Shown here in pieces: positions 1 to 8,087 of a stretch of DNA of 9,958 nucleotides (the first letter of the stretch is position 1; each line of letters opens with the position of its first letter). Position numbers and translations under genes: made by a program. The stretch is taken from assembly GCA_903841915.1 (NCBI GenBank), contig CAIMKO010000017.1, positions 1 to 9,958 on the forward strand, given 5' to 3'. Below the pieces are notes generated by a model. That model was given only the letters and a program-made list of their open reading frames with translations, did no database searches and was not told the DNA's origin. This DNA comes from an uncultured Chitinophagaceae bacterium. Lineage in GTDB: Bacteria; Bacteroidota; Bacteroidia; Chitinophagales; Chitinophagaceae.

Positions 1-1013
1 GTATCCAGTTTGTTCAGGAATTTCGACAAAGCTCTGCCCTGTGAAAAATCGCCAATAGAATCCCATCCTGTGTCTGCACCTAACTGCTGTAACATCCTTG
101 AATTATTATTGCGTAACGCACCAAGGTGAAATTGTTGCACCCAGCCTTTTTCCCAATCCCATTCAGCAAAATGAACCAGCATAGCTGATTTGAATTTGCG
201 TTGTTCTGTTTCATTCAATTGTTTTCCGGAATGAACTTTATTAAATATACTATCGATCTCATGTCCTGTAAAATCATCTGCGTAAATTTCTTCCAATCCA
301 TGATCACTTACACAACATCCCATTGAAGCAAAGAAATCATGACGATTTTGTAATGCAAACAAAAAGTCATCAAAAGAAGAAATAGAAATATTAGTGGCCA
401 TTTCTATCTTCTTTACATAATCATTGAACTTTTCTGTATCAACTACATTCATTGCATTGTCAGGACGAAATGCAGGCAATACCGGTATTTCAAATTCATC
501 TTCTACTAATTGTTTATGAAACTCCAGTGAATCGATCGGATCATCTGTTGTACAAACAGTTTTCACATTCATTTTACGCAGCAGATTCTTTACAGAATAC
601 TCCGGTGATCGTAACTTTTCAGAACATTCATCGTAGATCTTCTTTGCAGTATCAGCACTCAGCAGTTCATGCACATCGAAATAACGTTGTAATTCCAGAT
701 GGGTCCAGTGGTATAATGGATTCCGCAAAGTATAGGGAACCGTAGCTGACCAATGTTTGAATTTTTCAAAATCTGATGCGGCACCGGTAATGAATTTTTC
801 ATTCACGCCGTTGGCACGCATGGCACGCCATTTATAATGATCTCCATACAACCATACCTGAGTAAGGTTATCAAAATTTTTATCTTCTGCGATCTGCTGT
901 TGCGGTAAATGGCAGTGATAATCTATAATTGGCATGTTCTTCGCATACTCATGATATAAATGCTGAGCAGTCTTATTGTTCAACAAGAAATTCTCATCTA
1001 AAAAAGGCTTCAT
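1..1013 (-). CDS. uxaC: Uronate isomerase (glucuronate/galacturonate isomerase), C-terminus missing
   Basis: A cytoplasmic isomerase that converts D-galacturonate to D-tagaturonate (and D-glucuronate to D-fructuronate), the first intracellular step of galacturonate catabolism. I translated it by hand from the ATG at 1013, which gives MKPFLDENFLLNNKTAQHLY and then an open frame to the window edge. The HxH metal motif of the amidohydrolase-like fold is seen at about residues 33-35 (DYHCHLP). Other typical UxaC segments follow: WLYGDHYKWRAMRANG, TVCTTDDP, and HFAEWDWEKGWVQQFHLGALRNNN (given here in parts: HFAEWDW, then QFHLGALRN). About 337 codons are visible against roughly 466-470 in the family, so the last quarter lies left of the window. 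It follows uxaA by 45 bases and is the last visible gene of the run. No Shine-Dalgarno sequence is visible. The family call is secure; substrate preference for galacturonate is inferred from the neighbours. Confidence 0.95.
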   Translation of the reverse strand, partial: MKPFLDENFLLNNKTAQHLYHEYAKNMPIIDYHCHLPQQQIAEDKNFDNLTQVWLYGDHYKWRAMRANGVNEKFITGAASDFEKFKHWSATVPYTLRNPLYHWTHLELQRYFDVHELLSADTAKKIYDECSEKLRSPEYSVKNLLRKMNVKTVCTTDDPIDSLEFHKQLVEDEFEIPVLPAFRPDNAMNVVDTEKFNDYVKKIEMATNISISSFDDFLFALQNRHDFFASMGCCVSDHGLEEIYADDFTGHEIDSIFNKVHSGKQLNETEQRKFKSAMLVHFAEWDWEKGWVQQFHLGALRNNNSRMLQQLGADTGWDSIGDFSQGRALSKFLNKLD

Positions 1014-1054
1014 AATCGATCTATTTAAATTCAACGCTAAGTTTAATAATTCCG

Positions 1055-1068
1055 AACATTATAATGTT
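1055..1068. repeat. Perfect 14-bp palindrome across the uxaA stop codon
   Basis: AACATTATAATGTT reads the same on both strands and covers the last uxaA codons, the TAA stop and the start of the uxaA-uxaC gap. With no loop it would make a poor RNA hairpin, so it is not a convincing terminator. It may be a protein-binding site or chance in AT-rich DNA. The rest of the gap (to 1014) shows nothing recognisable. Confidence 0.35.
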
Positions 1069-2546
1069 ACCCCGGATTTAAAAATGGCTATTTCTTTAAA
1101 CCCAGTTTGTTCGTGTTTTAATTTTTTCCCGTTACATGTTTCAATAATAAAATCAACAAATCTTTTTACAGCAATATCCATAGTTTCCCCTTCCAATAAA
1201 GTACCTGCATTAAAATCGATCCATCCAGTCTTAAAATTGAACAATTTTGAATTGGTTGATATTTTCATGGTGGGAATAAAACTTCCAAACGGTGTTCCAC
1301 GACCAGTGGTAAAAAGCACAAGTTGACAACCTGATAATCCTAATGCTGTTGAAGCTACTAAATCATTGCCCGGTGAATTTAAAAGATTCAAACCATGTAC
1401 AGTTACAGGCTCTGCATAATTAAGCACATCTACTACTTCACTGTTACCCCCCTTTTGTGTACAACCTAATGATTTGTCTTCCAGTGTAGAAATACCACCT
1501 GCTTTATTTCCCGGTGATGGATTTTCATAAATAGGTTGCTCACTTTTCCGAAAATAATCCTTGAAATTATTGATCAGATCAACGCTGTCATGGAATACTT
1601 CCTCATTAACACAACGGTTCATTAAGATCGTTTCCGCACCAAACATTTCCGGCACTTCCGTTAAAATAGTTGTTCCTCCTTGTGCGATCAGCCAGTCCGA
1701 AAAACGCCCCAGCAAAGGATTTGCTGTAATTCCACTAAAACCATCACTTCCTCCGCATTTTAATCCGATTTTTAATGATGATAGCGGAAGTACTTCACGT
1801 TTATCGTTCTTCATGTCTTCAACTAATTCTTTCATCAGTTCAAAACCAATTTCAATTTCGTCCGACACTTGCTGAGATATTAAAAACTTAACTCTATTCG
1901 AATCAAAATTTTCCATCGCTTCTTTAAAAGCTGACTGCTGATTATTTTCGCAACCTAAGCTCATTACCAAAATCCCTCCTGCATTGGGATGTTTAGCTAA
2001 AGCAACTAATGCCTTCTTTGTATTTTCATGGTCATCTCCCAATTGAGAACATCCATAGTTATGTGTGTATACACGAATATCATCGATATGCGATACATCC
2101 AATTCACTTTTGATGCGATTGACAATCATTTGTGCTTGTCCATTCACACAGCCCACTGTTGGCACGATCCATAATTCATTTCGGATACCTGTATTTCCAT
2201 CGCTTCGTTTATATGCATTGATCTTTAAGTCGCTCTTTGGGATATTCAATACCGGATGAACGGGATGATATGCATATTGCAAATTATCCTGCAGGTTGGT
2301 TTTTACATTTTGCGTATGCACATGTTCTCCTTCAGCGATATCCTTTAATGCATGTCCGATTGCATAGCCATACTTGATCACATTTTCGTTCTCGTTGATT
2401 GGCCGAATAGCGATCTTATGTCCGGTTGGAATACTGTTTTTAATCACAACAGCTTTGCCATCGATCACTAAAATGTCCCCTTCAGCAATCTCTTCAGTTG
2501 CCACCACAACATTATCAGCGGGGTTTATTTTTATGTACTTACTCAT
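1059..2546 (-). CDS. uxaA: Altronate dehydratase (altronate hydrolase)
   Basis: Dehydrates D-altronate to 2-keto-3-deoxy-D-gluconate in the cytoplasm, the third step of the isomerase route. The protein is 495 residues, the length usual for UxaA, so it is complete. An N-terminal SAF domain spans about residues 8-85. The altronate/galactarate dehydratase domain follows: YKRSDGNTGIRNE (112-124), NYGCSQLG (163-170), LGCE (197-200), KCGGSDGFSGITANP (263-277), EVPEMFGAE (297-305), a GNKAGGISTLEDKSLGCTQK stretch (346-365), and TTGRGTPFGSFIPTMKISTN near 413-432. The conserved Cys and Glu residues of these motifs fit the iron-dependent enzyme family. UxaA and galactarate dehydratase GarD are related, but the adjacent uxaB and uxaC settle the call as UxaA. 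The ATG at 2546 begins MSKYIKINPADNVVVA, with the SAF domain directly after it. The gap to uxaB is 39 bases and AT-rich, with no clear promoter. Confidence 0.96.
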   Translation of the reverse strand: MSKYIKINPADNVVVATEEIAEGDILVIDGKAVVIKNSIPTGHKIAIRPINENENVIKYGYAIGHALKDIAEGEHVHTQNVKTNLQDNLQYAYHPVHPVLNIPKSDLKINAYKRSDGNTGIRNELWIVPTVGCVNGQAQMIVNRIKSELDVSHIDDIRVYTHNYGCSQLGDDHENTKKALVALAKHPNAGGILVMSLGCENNQQSAFKEAMENFDSNRVKFLISQQVSDEIEIGFELMKELVEDMKNDKREVLPLSSLKIGLKCGGSDGFSGITANPLLGRFSDWLIAQGGTTILTEVPEMFGAETILMNRCVNEEVFHDSVDLINNFKDYFRKSEQPIYENPSPGNKAGGISTLEDKSLGCTQKGGNSEVVDVLNYAEPVTVHGLNLLNSPGNDLVASTALGLSGCQLVLFTTGRGTPFGSFIPTMKISTNSKLFNFKTGWIDFNAGTLLEGETMDIAVKRFVDFIIETCNGKKLKHEQTGFKEIAIFKSGVTL

Positions 2547-2585
2547 TAATATTTATGTTTTAATTTATAAGAAACCAATTAGGTT

Positions 2586-4025
2586 TTAAATAATGGAACT
2601 GACTGCCTCTTTCATACCCTTGCTTAATATTAATTGCACGTCGCTGGTTACTTCATCAATAAAGAAAGGAACTGTTGCAAAATCTTCTTTCCATATGTTC
2701 TTATTTTTTACAATGCCTTCAACCCAGCCCTTTATATCATTAACATTGAATGTTGATTTAATGAAATCAACAAATTCAGCAGTATCATTTGCAGTAAAAG
2801 GCACTTCAGCTTTCCCGCTGTACAATACCAATAATGCCGCAAAAGAGAATGTTACCAATTTCGCATTTTTATTCTTCTTGCTGTAATTATCCAATACAGT
2901 AGGAAAATCTCTTGTTTCCCATTTAGAAAGAGAATTCAGCGAAATATCTTTCAAATAATGCTTCAGGAATGGATTGTAAAAACGTTCCAGTATTTTCTTA
3001 GCGAATTGTTTCAATTCTTCCTGATCCTCATCAATTACAGGAAGCACTTCTTCAGCCACCATTTTATTAATGAATATTTCAACAGCAGGCGTTTTAAATG
3101 CATCCATCACAGTTTCACAACCCAATTGCAGTGCGATAGGTACCATAGCTGTATGCGAGCCATTTAAGATACGAACCTTCTTTGCCCTGAAGTCGTGAAT
3201 ATCATCCATGAAAAGAACATTAAACCCGGCAGCATCCAATGGTAATATTTTTTGTATACTGGCATCTCCGCCAATTGCCCAAACATGAAAATATTCTCCT
3301 TTCACAACAAGATTATCATCAAAGCCTATCTCTTCTTTAATTTCATTGATAGTTTCTTTCGGGAAGCCGGGAACGATACGATCTACCAGTGTATCATAAA
3401 AATGGCAATTGGAATTTACCCATGCTATGAAATCAGCACCCAAATTGTTTGCTTTTGCATGCTGCAGAATATATTGCCGTAATGTTGATCCGTTATCTTC
3501 GATTAATTCGCAACAAATGACTGACAAACCTTTTGCTGGATCTCCTTTAAATTTCTGAAAGCGTTTATACAGCAGCGCAGTCATCTTTGCAGGATAAGAA
3601 GAAGGAGGTTCTGCCTGTAAATTATCCCCCGCTTCATAACGAATGCCGGCTTCTGTTGTATTGGAAACAACCATCTCCAGCGCATCACTCAAAAACAATT
3701 TTTCATACTCCTTATAATCAGAATATGGATTGATGACGCGTGTGATACTTTTAACCAATGATATTTCTTTAACAGGCTGCTTATCTTTGATCCCCTCGAG
3801 ATAAACGTGATACATGTTATCCTGCTGTTCAAATATTTTCCGAATAGCTTCTCCCTGTGCAATAGGCTGAACGATTGCAATGCCATGATCCATTTTCCCA
3901 CTTGCATTGGCCTTATCGATCATCCAATCAACAAAAGCACGTAAAAAGTTACCTTCCCCAAATTGTAAGATCTTTTCAGTTAATTGAGGTTTTTCAACTG
4001 TAGTATTATTTAAAGGCTTTATCAT
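2586..4025 (-). CDS. uxaB: Tagaturonate reductase (altronate oxidoreductase)
   Basis: NADH-dependent reduction of D-tagaturonate to D-altronate in the cytoplasm, between UxaC and UxaA in the pathway. The 479 residues match UxaB and the long-chain mannitol dehydrogenase family. The N-terminal nucleotide-binding half starts with ILQFGEGNFLRAFVDW (19-34). The family segment NSNCHFYDTLVDRIVPG lies at 204-220. The C-terminal half carries KKVRILNGSHTAMVP (282-296), in which K283, N288 and H291 have the spacing of the catalytic Lys/Asn/His set known from mannitol dehydrogenase. Fructuronate reductase (UxuB) and mannitol dehydrogenase are alternatives within the family, but the flanking uxaA, uxaC and pectinase genes make altronate oxidoreductase the best reading. 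It starts 15 bases after the CE8 gene, with only a weak purine run (AAGAG) before the ATG, so it is probably on the same transcript. Confidence 0.93.
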   Translation of the reverse strand: MIKPLNNTTVEKPQLTEKILQFGEGNFLRAFVDWMIDKANASGKMDHGIAIVQPIAQGEAIRKIFEQQDNMYHVYLEGIKDKQPVKEISLVKSITRVINPYSDYKEYEKLFLSDALEMVVSNTTEAGIRYEAGDNLQAEPPSSYPAKMTALLYKRFQKFKGDPAKGLSVICCELIEDNGSTLRQYILQHAKANNLGADFIAWVNSNCHFYDTLVDRIVPGFPKETINEIKEEIGFDDNLVVKGEYFHVWAIGGDASIQKILPLDAAGFNVLFMDDIHDFRAKKVRILNGSHTAMVPIALQLGCETVMDAFKTPAVEIFINKMVAEEVLPVIDEDQEELKQFAKKILERFYNPFLKHYLKDISLNSLSKWETRDFPTVLDNYSKKNKNAKLVTFSFAALLVLYSGKAEVPFTANDTAEFVDFIKSTFNVNDIKGWVEGIVKNKNIWKEDFATVPFFIDEVTSDVQLILSKGMKEAVSSII

Positions 4026-4040
4026 GACTCTTATCTATTT

Positions 4041-5090
4041 TTAGTTTTTGTTTGTATTTTCTAATGAATTCCATTTGTTTCCAAATAACCATTTTACTGA
4101 AATATCTTTTGCTGCCGGTGATCCTTTTGCTGTATTTAAATTATTTGCGAACCAACTGTAATCTCCTCCGGCTCTATGGCAATTATAATAATAGATCCTT
4201 TCACCCCATTGAATCACATTAGTTGTAGATACACGATAAATGGGCTTATCAGCCATGTTTTGTGCGAATGAACAATCAATTAAATAGAACTGTGCATCCC
4301 GATGATAACGGCCTAGCATGAATCCATCAAAACCTTTAAAACTGCAATTCTTCAATATTGTCTTTGAATCTTCATACTTACTCCCATCGTGCCAGATGCT
4401 GGCAGGTCCCGTATCTGCTATGAACAAACAATTCTCTGCCCATGCCCAACCGCGCGGACAATAAAAATCAACACCGCCTTCCATCACACAATCCTTAAAA
4501 TAAAATAAACCTGCTTCTACATTCCACGGACTAACTGTATCTCCTCCAAATGCACGCAATACACAATTGATCACTTTTAATCTGGTCGTATTAAATGAAC
4601 GCAATGCCATCTGATGACCGCCACGTTGCACTTTTTTTTCATGAAGAGCAGAGGTATCTGCAGCACAGGGAACAGTGATATCATCTGTATGATCAAATCC
4701 GAAACTGTTTTGAATCGTCAGGTTCTTTAATGTGATATCACTTCCTCTTAAATTTAAAGTGGCAACGCCCCAATCATCCGCATTATCACATCGCCAGCTG
4801 TCTCTTGCAATGGATTGTGTAATGATAGTTGAAGTTTTATCTTCTCCTTCAAAAATGATTTTACTTTTCTCTACAAATATTTTCTCCTGATAGTTGCCTT
4901 TTTTAATAAAAATGATCCTTGGTCTAGTTGAGTCATCATTCAAACTGTTTATAGCAGACTGAATACTGGTAAAATCTCCATGACCATTCTTATCTACAAT
5001 AACCCGTGCAACAGAGACCTTCTGCGCATACCCGATGATAAGGTTTACAGATAATAAAAACAGGATAATTTGTTTTAAATAAGACTTCAT
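4041..5090 (-). CDS. Secreted CE8 pectin methylesterase-like protein with altered active-site motifs
   Basis: A right-handed beta-helix protein of carbohydrate esterase family 8, expected to remove methyl esters from homogalacturonan and so prepare it for PL10 and GH28. The 349 residues begin with a signal peptide (about 1-23, ending GYAQ, no lipobox), so it is probably periplasmic. The family N-terminal segment IFIKKGNYQEKIFVE lies at 60-74. HQMALR (159-164) matches the QAVALR motif, FGGDTV (181-186) matches QDT, GGVDFY (205-210) matches GTVDFIFG, and LGRYHR (259-264) matches LGRPW. The likely catalytic D184, D208 and R261 and the first Gln (Q160) are kept. The second oxyanion Gln is Gly (G183), and the Trp after the Arg motif is absent. 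The ATG at 5090 shares its A with the PL10 stop codon (TAATG), which suggests translational coupling. The CE8 fold is clear; esterase activity and exact substrate are less certain. Confidence 0.87.
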   Translation of the reverse strand: MKSYLKQIILFLLSVNLIIGYAQKVSVARVIVDKNGHGDFTSIQSAINSLNDDSTRPRIIFIKKGNYQEKIFVEKSKIIFEGEDKTSTIITQSIARDSWRCDNADDWGVATLNLRGSDITLKNLTIQNSFGFDHTDDITVPCAADTSALHEKKVQRGGHQMALRSFNTTRLKVINCVLRAFGGDTVSPWNVEAGLFYFKDCVMEGGVDFYCPRGWAWAENCLFIADTGPASIWHDGSKYEDSKTILKNCSFKGFDGFMLGRYHRDAQFYLIDCSFAQNMADKPIYRVSTTNVIQWGERIYYYNCHRAGGDYSWFANNLNTAKGSPAAKDISVKWLFGNKWNSLENTNKN

Positions 5091-6115
5091 TATTTATTTT
5101 TTGCCAGCCATTCAGGGTATTTTTTTTCAATCAGTACTTTAGGCCATTCGCCATACCATGCATAGCCTGTTCTTCTTTCATATTCGATCTCTGCCACAGT
5201 TTTCTTTTTAATTCCATCTCGTCCGCAAAAGAAAGGTTCGCCTGTTCCCAGATCATAAAATCTGGCCCACATTTCATTCTTCTCATCTTTTACAATCACT
5301 CTGTCAAATCCTTTCACCGCAGTTGAATCCTTAACCAATTTCCATTCCAAACCTGTGATCCTTGATCTTTTAAACCACTCAACTGCACTGTGAATGGATT
5401 GTATAATTTCAGGAGAAGGATTTGGCAAGCGCATTAAAAACAAAACAATATCTACACTTTCTTCACCGCTAAATGAGGGCAATTCGTAAGACCTTGCTTT
5501 AGCCGGCTGGAAACTCACTTCATCATATTGCGCACACCATACGGTCAATTTGCCGTTGACTTTGATCTGTGTTTTCAGGATACAGTCAATACCCTTTTTC
5601 ACTGCATCATCAGAAGGTTTTCGTAAGGATGGATCAACAGCATTGAAATAGGTAGTACACAGACTCAGATCATACAATACATTCATCGTATTGATCATCG
5701 CATTATCATTATAAGTGATCTCATGACGATATGAACTCAGGTCAGGATAAAACTGCGGCCATCCGCCATTTGCATATTGTGCTTTCAATAGATAACTGAT
5801 ACCGCGTTCAGCAGCTTCGAGATATTTCTTATTGCCGGTCGATGCATATGCTTTCAGTAAATACCTGATCTCTTTATTGGTGGCATCATTATCGATCGTT
5901 GCATCATTTCTGTTTGATTCATCGGTGATTGTAGCTTTCTCAAGAGCAGAATATTCTCTGCTGTAATTAATCTTGTCTTCGTGATAATGTTTCGGCCATC
6001 CTCCATAATCTCTCTGAAACAACAGCATATTATCGGCGACCATATCCTGCGCATAAACAGATGGATACATCACTGTGAAACAAAGAACAATCCATATTTT
6101 TTTCAATAACTGCAT
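5090..6115 (-). CDS. Secreted pectate lyase, family PL10
   Basis: Cleaves de-esterified polygalacturonate by calcium-dependent beta-elimination, leaving 4,5-unsaturated ends for the GH105 enzyme. I chose the ATG at 6115 rather than the in-frame one at 6145. It gives a clean signal peptide (MQLLKKIWIV to about VYAQ at residue 23), and its A is also the last base-pair step of the upstream TAA (TAATG). The protein is 341 residues, a single catalytic domain. Visible PL10 motifs are ATIDNDAT (72-79), GGWPQFYPD (117-125), ITYNDNAM (133-140), ARSYELPSFSGEESV (207-221), and near the C-terminus WARFYDLGTGEPFFCGRDGI followed by RRTGYAWYGEWP. D75 and R208 are 133 apart, close to the spacing of the catalytic-site Asp and catalytic Arg described for Cellvibrio Pel10A; this equivalence is inferred. 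No carbohydrate-binding module or sorting domain is present. Confidence 0.93.
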   Translation of the reverse strand: MQLLKKIWIVLCFTVMYPSVYAQDMVADNMLLFQRDYGGWPKHYHEDKINYSREYSALEKATITDESNRNDATIDNDATNKEIRYLLKAYASTGNKKYLEAAERGISYLLKAQYANGGWPQFYPDLSSYRHEITYNDNAMINTMNVLYDLSLCTTYFNAVDPSLRKPSDDAVKKGIDCILKTQIKVNGKLTVWCAQYDEVSFQPAKARSYELPSFSGEESVDIVLFLMRLPNPSPEIIQSIHSAVEWFKRSRITGLEWKLVKDSTAVKGFDRVIVKDEKNEMWARFYDLGTGEPFFCGRDGIKKKTVAEIEYERRTGYAWYGEWPKVLIEKKYPEWLAKNK

Positions 6116-8019
6116 TACTTGTTTTTTGTTTGAGCGATCAACCATAGAACCAGATCATTCGCTGCTTTGTTATTTTCATATTCAATAGGCAATTTTCTTC
6201 CATCTACATATTCATTATACACCCAAGGGTCACCCACTGCAAATACAGTTCCTTTGCCAACTTTTGAGACCGCAATAATATTATCGCCGTTATCAGTCAG
6301 GATCGCTCTTGCAGGTGCTGCTAATTTAAGTGTGCTTATTTCTTTCAGATACACCTTCTTTGCTGTTTTAAATATCTCATTGAAAGAACTAAGATTAAAC
6401 GTCCCTGTTTCGTATTGATTCCCGATGACTTTATTACGGCTATCTTCATTAAAATGAATCCCGAATTTTTCTGTTAACGTATTGAAGTGTTCGAACTCTG
6501 CATTCCCTTTATCATTATGCAGCAATACCAATACACCACCTTTCTTTACCCATTCATAAATTGCCTCAGCATCTTTAGGTTGTACATAATTGGGTTGTGG
6601 ATTATCGGCAATATTATCAGCATCCACAATGACAAAAATATCTGCCTGAGCTAAATTTTTAGCTTCAGGTGCATCGCTTAAGGTCGTTGTTTGTACTCCG
6701 TACTTATTGAAAATATTTCCGAAATAAGAGAAGCCGCTGTTAGGCATTTCATCCCATTTATAATGAAATGGCATGGTTTTCCCGGTGATATCCTTCTTTT
6801 TTTCAGAATTATAATAATCATCCAGTAAAACAGTTTTTCCTTTTCCAATATTTAGTGTTGGCAATAATTCTATCTCATTGCTCATTAATAAAAAAGCACC
6901 AACACCTTTCGGATCATTGGTCACTACTTTTTCACTCATATAATAATCGTAACTACCATCACGGTAAGGTTCTCCACCCAAACCACTGACACTCACTGTT
7001 CCTTCTAAAGCTGTCAATCCACTAGCATCGGTCTTTATAAATTTTTTAATGATCCCGGCATAACCTTTTTTAGCTGATCCGATATTGGAAGAACTGATAT
7101 ATCCCAGACGAACAGCTTTTGCGATCGTGTACACAAACATGCAACTGGCAGAGGCTTCCTGATAATTTTTGGGTTGATTGGGTTTATCTAAAATATCCCA
7201 CCACAAACCCGTTGATGTATCCTGAACTTTTCCAACAGCAGAAATATAACGTTGCAAAATTTCTATCAAAGTTTTTCTTTTAGGGTGATCCTTCGGAAAT
7301 TGCTCCAACACATCTACCAAAGCAATACCATACCACCCCATGGCCCTTGCCCAGAAATTGGGAGAACAACCTGTTTGTTTATTGGCCCATTTTTGTTCTT
7401 TACTCTCGTCCCATGCATGATATAGTAATCCTGTTTTTGGATCCCGTGCGTGCTGCTCCATCCAAATGAATTGATTGGCGATATCATCAAAACCAGCATC
7501 TTCATGAAATGTTTTTGCATACTCGACGTAAAACGGTTCCCCCATATATAGCCCATCCAGCCACATTTGATAAGGATATCTTTTCTTATGCCAGAAACCC
7601 CCTTCTTTTGTACGTGGTTGATTTTTTAATTGCTCTCTTAAAGTAGTCGCAGCTTTATAATATTTTTCTTTCCCGGTAACTGCGTATAAGGTCAGTAAGT
7701 TTCTTCCGCATAAAACATTGTCAATATTGAATTCATCTTGTTTATAACCTCTGATCTCGCCTTTATCATTCACAAAAAAGTCCATGCTCTTTTGTATATA
7801 GTTAAAATATTTTCCATCACCGGTTGCATACCATAATCCTTCCATTCCTTTTAATATCACACCCTGATCATAGGTCCATTTAGCAGGTTTGCCTTCTGTA
7901 CTCAAAGAATCTTTCCAGATGGTCATGACAGTTGCAGCCATTTGTTGGCTGAGCGGATTTTGCTGAGCGCTTACGGAGGTAAGAGAAGCTATAAAAAAAA
8001 GGGTGATGACAAGTTTCAT
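6115..8019 (-). CDS. Secreted GH105 unsaturated galacturonyl/rhamnogalacturonyl hydrolase with C-terminal DUF4350-like domain
   Basis: Removes the 4,5-unsaturated galacturonate from the non-reducing end of lyase products. The start at 8019 gives a signal peptide (MKLVITLFFIASLTSVSAQ, residues 1-19); the in-frame ATG at 8064 would place 15 extra residues before it and is less likely. The protein is 634 residues. The (alpha/alpha)6 GH105 domain spans about 25-385: WTYDQGVILKGMEGLW (48-63), WLDGLYMGEPF (153-163) with D155 as likely general acid, FWARAMGWYGIALVDV (222-237) and SGLGGEPYRDGSYDYYMSE (345-363). D100 (FNIDNVLCGRN) is a second likely active-site acid. A further domain of about 240 residues (395-634) contains IFVIVDADN (461-469) and AEAIYEWVKKGGVLVLLHND (484-503), resembling DUF4350 or class I glutamine-amidotransferase-like Rossmann domains. 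Its role is unknown. Specificity for plain homogalacturonan or rhamnogalacturonan products cannot be told from sequence. Its TAA overlaps the PL10 ATG. Confidence 0.92.
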   Translation of the reverse strand: MKLVITLFFIASLTSVSAQQNPLSQQMAATVMTIWKDSLSTEGKPAKWTYDQGVILKGMEGLWYATGDGKYFNYIQKSMDFFVNDKGEIRGYKQDEFNIDNVLCGRNLLTLYAVTGKEKYYKAATTLREQLKNQPRTKEGGFWHKKRYPYQMWLDGLYMGEPFYVEYAKTFHEDAGFDDIANQFIWMEQHARDPKTGLLYHAWDESKEQKWANKQTGCSPNFWARAMGWYGIALVDVLEQFPKDHPKRKTLIEILQRYISAVGKVQDTSTGLWWDILDKPNQPKNYQEASASCMFVYTIAKAVRLGYISSSNIGSAKKGYAGIIKKFIKTDASGLTALEGTVSVSGLGGEPYRDGSYDYYMSEKVVTNDPKGVGAFLLMSNEIELLPTLNIGKGKTVLLDDYYNSEKKKDITGKTMPFHYKWDEMPNSGFSYFGNIFNKYGVQTTTLSDAPEAKNLAQADIFVIVDADNIADNPQPNYVQPKDAEAIYEWVKKGGVLVLLHNDKGNAEFEHFNTLTEKFGIHFNEDSRNKVIGNQYETGTFNLSSFNEIFKTAKKVYLKEISTLKLAAPARAILTDNGDNIIAVSKVGKGTVFAVGDPWVYNEYVDGRKLPIEYENNKAANDLVLWLIAQTKNK

Positions 8020-8038
8020 ATTTGTTGGCGTTAGTAAT

Positions 8039-8087
8039 AGTATCAGTTTATCGATAAAGTACAATTGTGTTCATAATAAATGATACT
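8039..8087. repeat. Inverted repeat in the GH28-GH105 gap
   Basis: AGTATCA at 8039-8045 and TGATACT at 8081-8087 are perfect 7-bp inverted arms around a 35-base spacer. Inside lie two more palindromes, at 8047-8058 and 8061-8068 (ACAATTGT). The element sits in the 90-base gap between the GH28 stop and the GH105 start, so it could be an operator cluster, a leader hairpin affecting expression of the downstream unit, or a stabilising structure after the GH28 message. No GC-rich stem with a U-run is seen, so I do not call it a terminator. Confidence 0.45.
8047..8058. promoter_or_regulatory. Candidate operator: 12-bp perfect palindrome TTTATCGATAAA
   Basis: A perfect palindrome with a central CG step, located 28 bases upstream of the GH105 start codon. 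Central-CG palindromes of this kind are typical of LacI-family operators, and a candidate LacI-type gene may begin at the right edge of the window. The site shares the ATCG/CGAT half-site with the palindrome at 9846-9859. The operator role is inferred from position and symmetry only. Confidence 0.35.

Noticed and set aside
976..1326. Plus-strand open frame of 116 codons overlapping uxaC and uxaA
   Set aside because: It is antisense to the well-supported ends of two enzyme genes, its translation has no recognisable domain, and its composition is that of a shadow frame.
6116..6145. Upstream in-frame ATG at 6145 for the PL10 gene
   Set aside because: It would add ten charged residues before the signal peptide and overlap the GH105 gene by 31 bases; the ATG at 6115 gives a normal signal peptide and a TAATG junction.
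8020..8064. Upstream in-frame ATG at 8064 for the GH105 gene
   Set aside because: It would place 15 residues before a complete signal peptide and run through the palindromic gap; the ATG at 8019 is the natural start.
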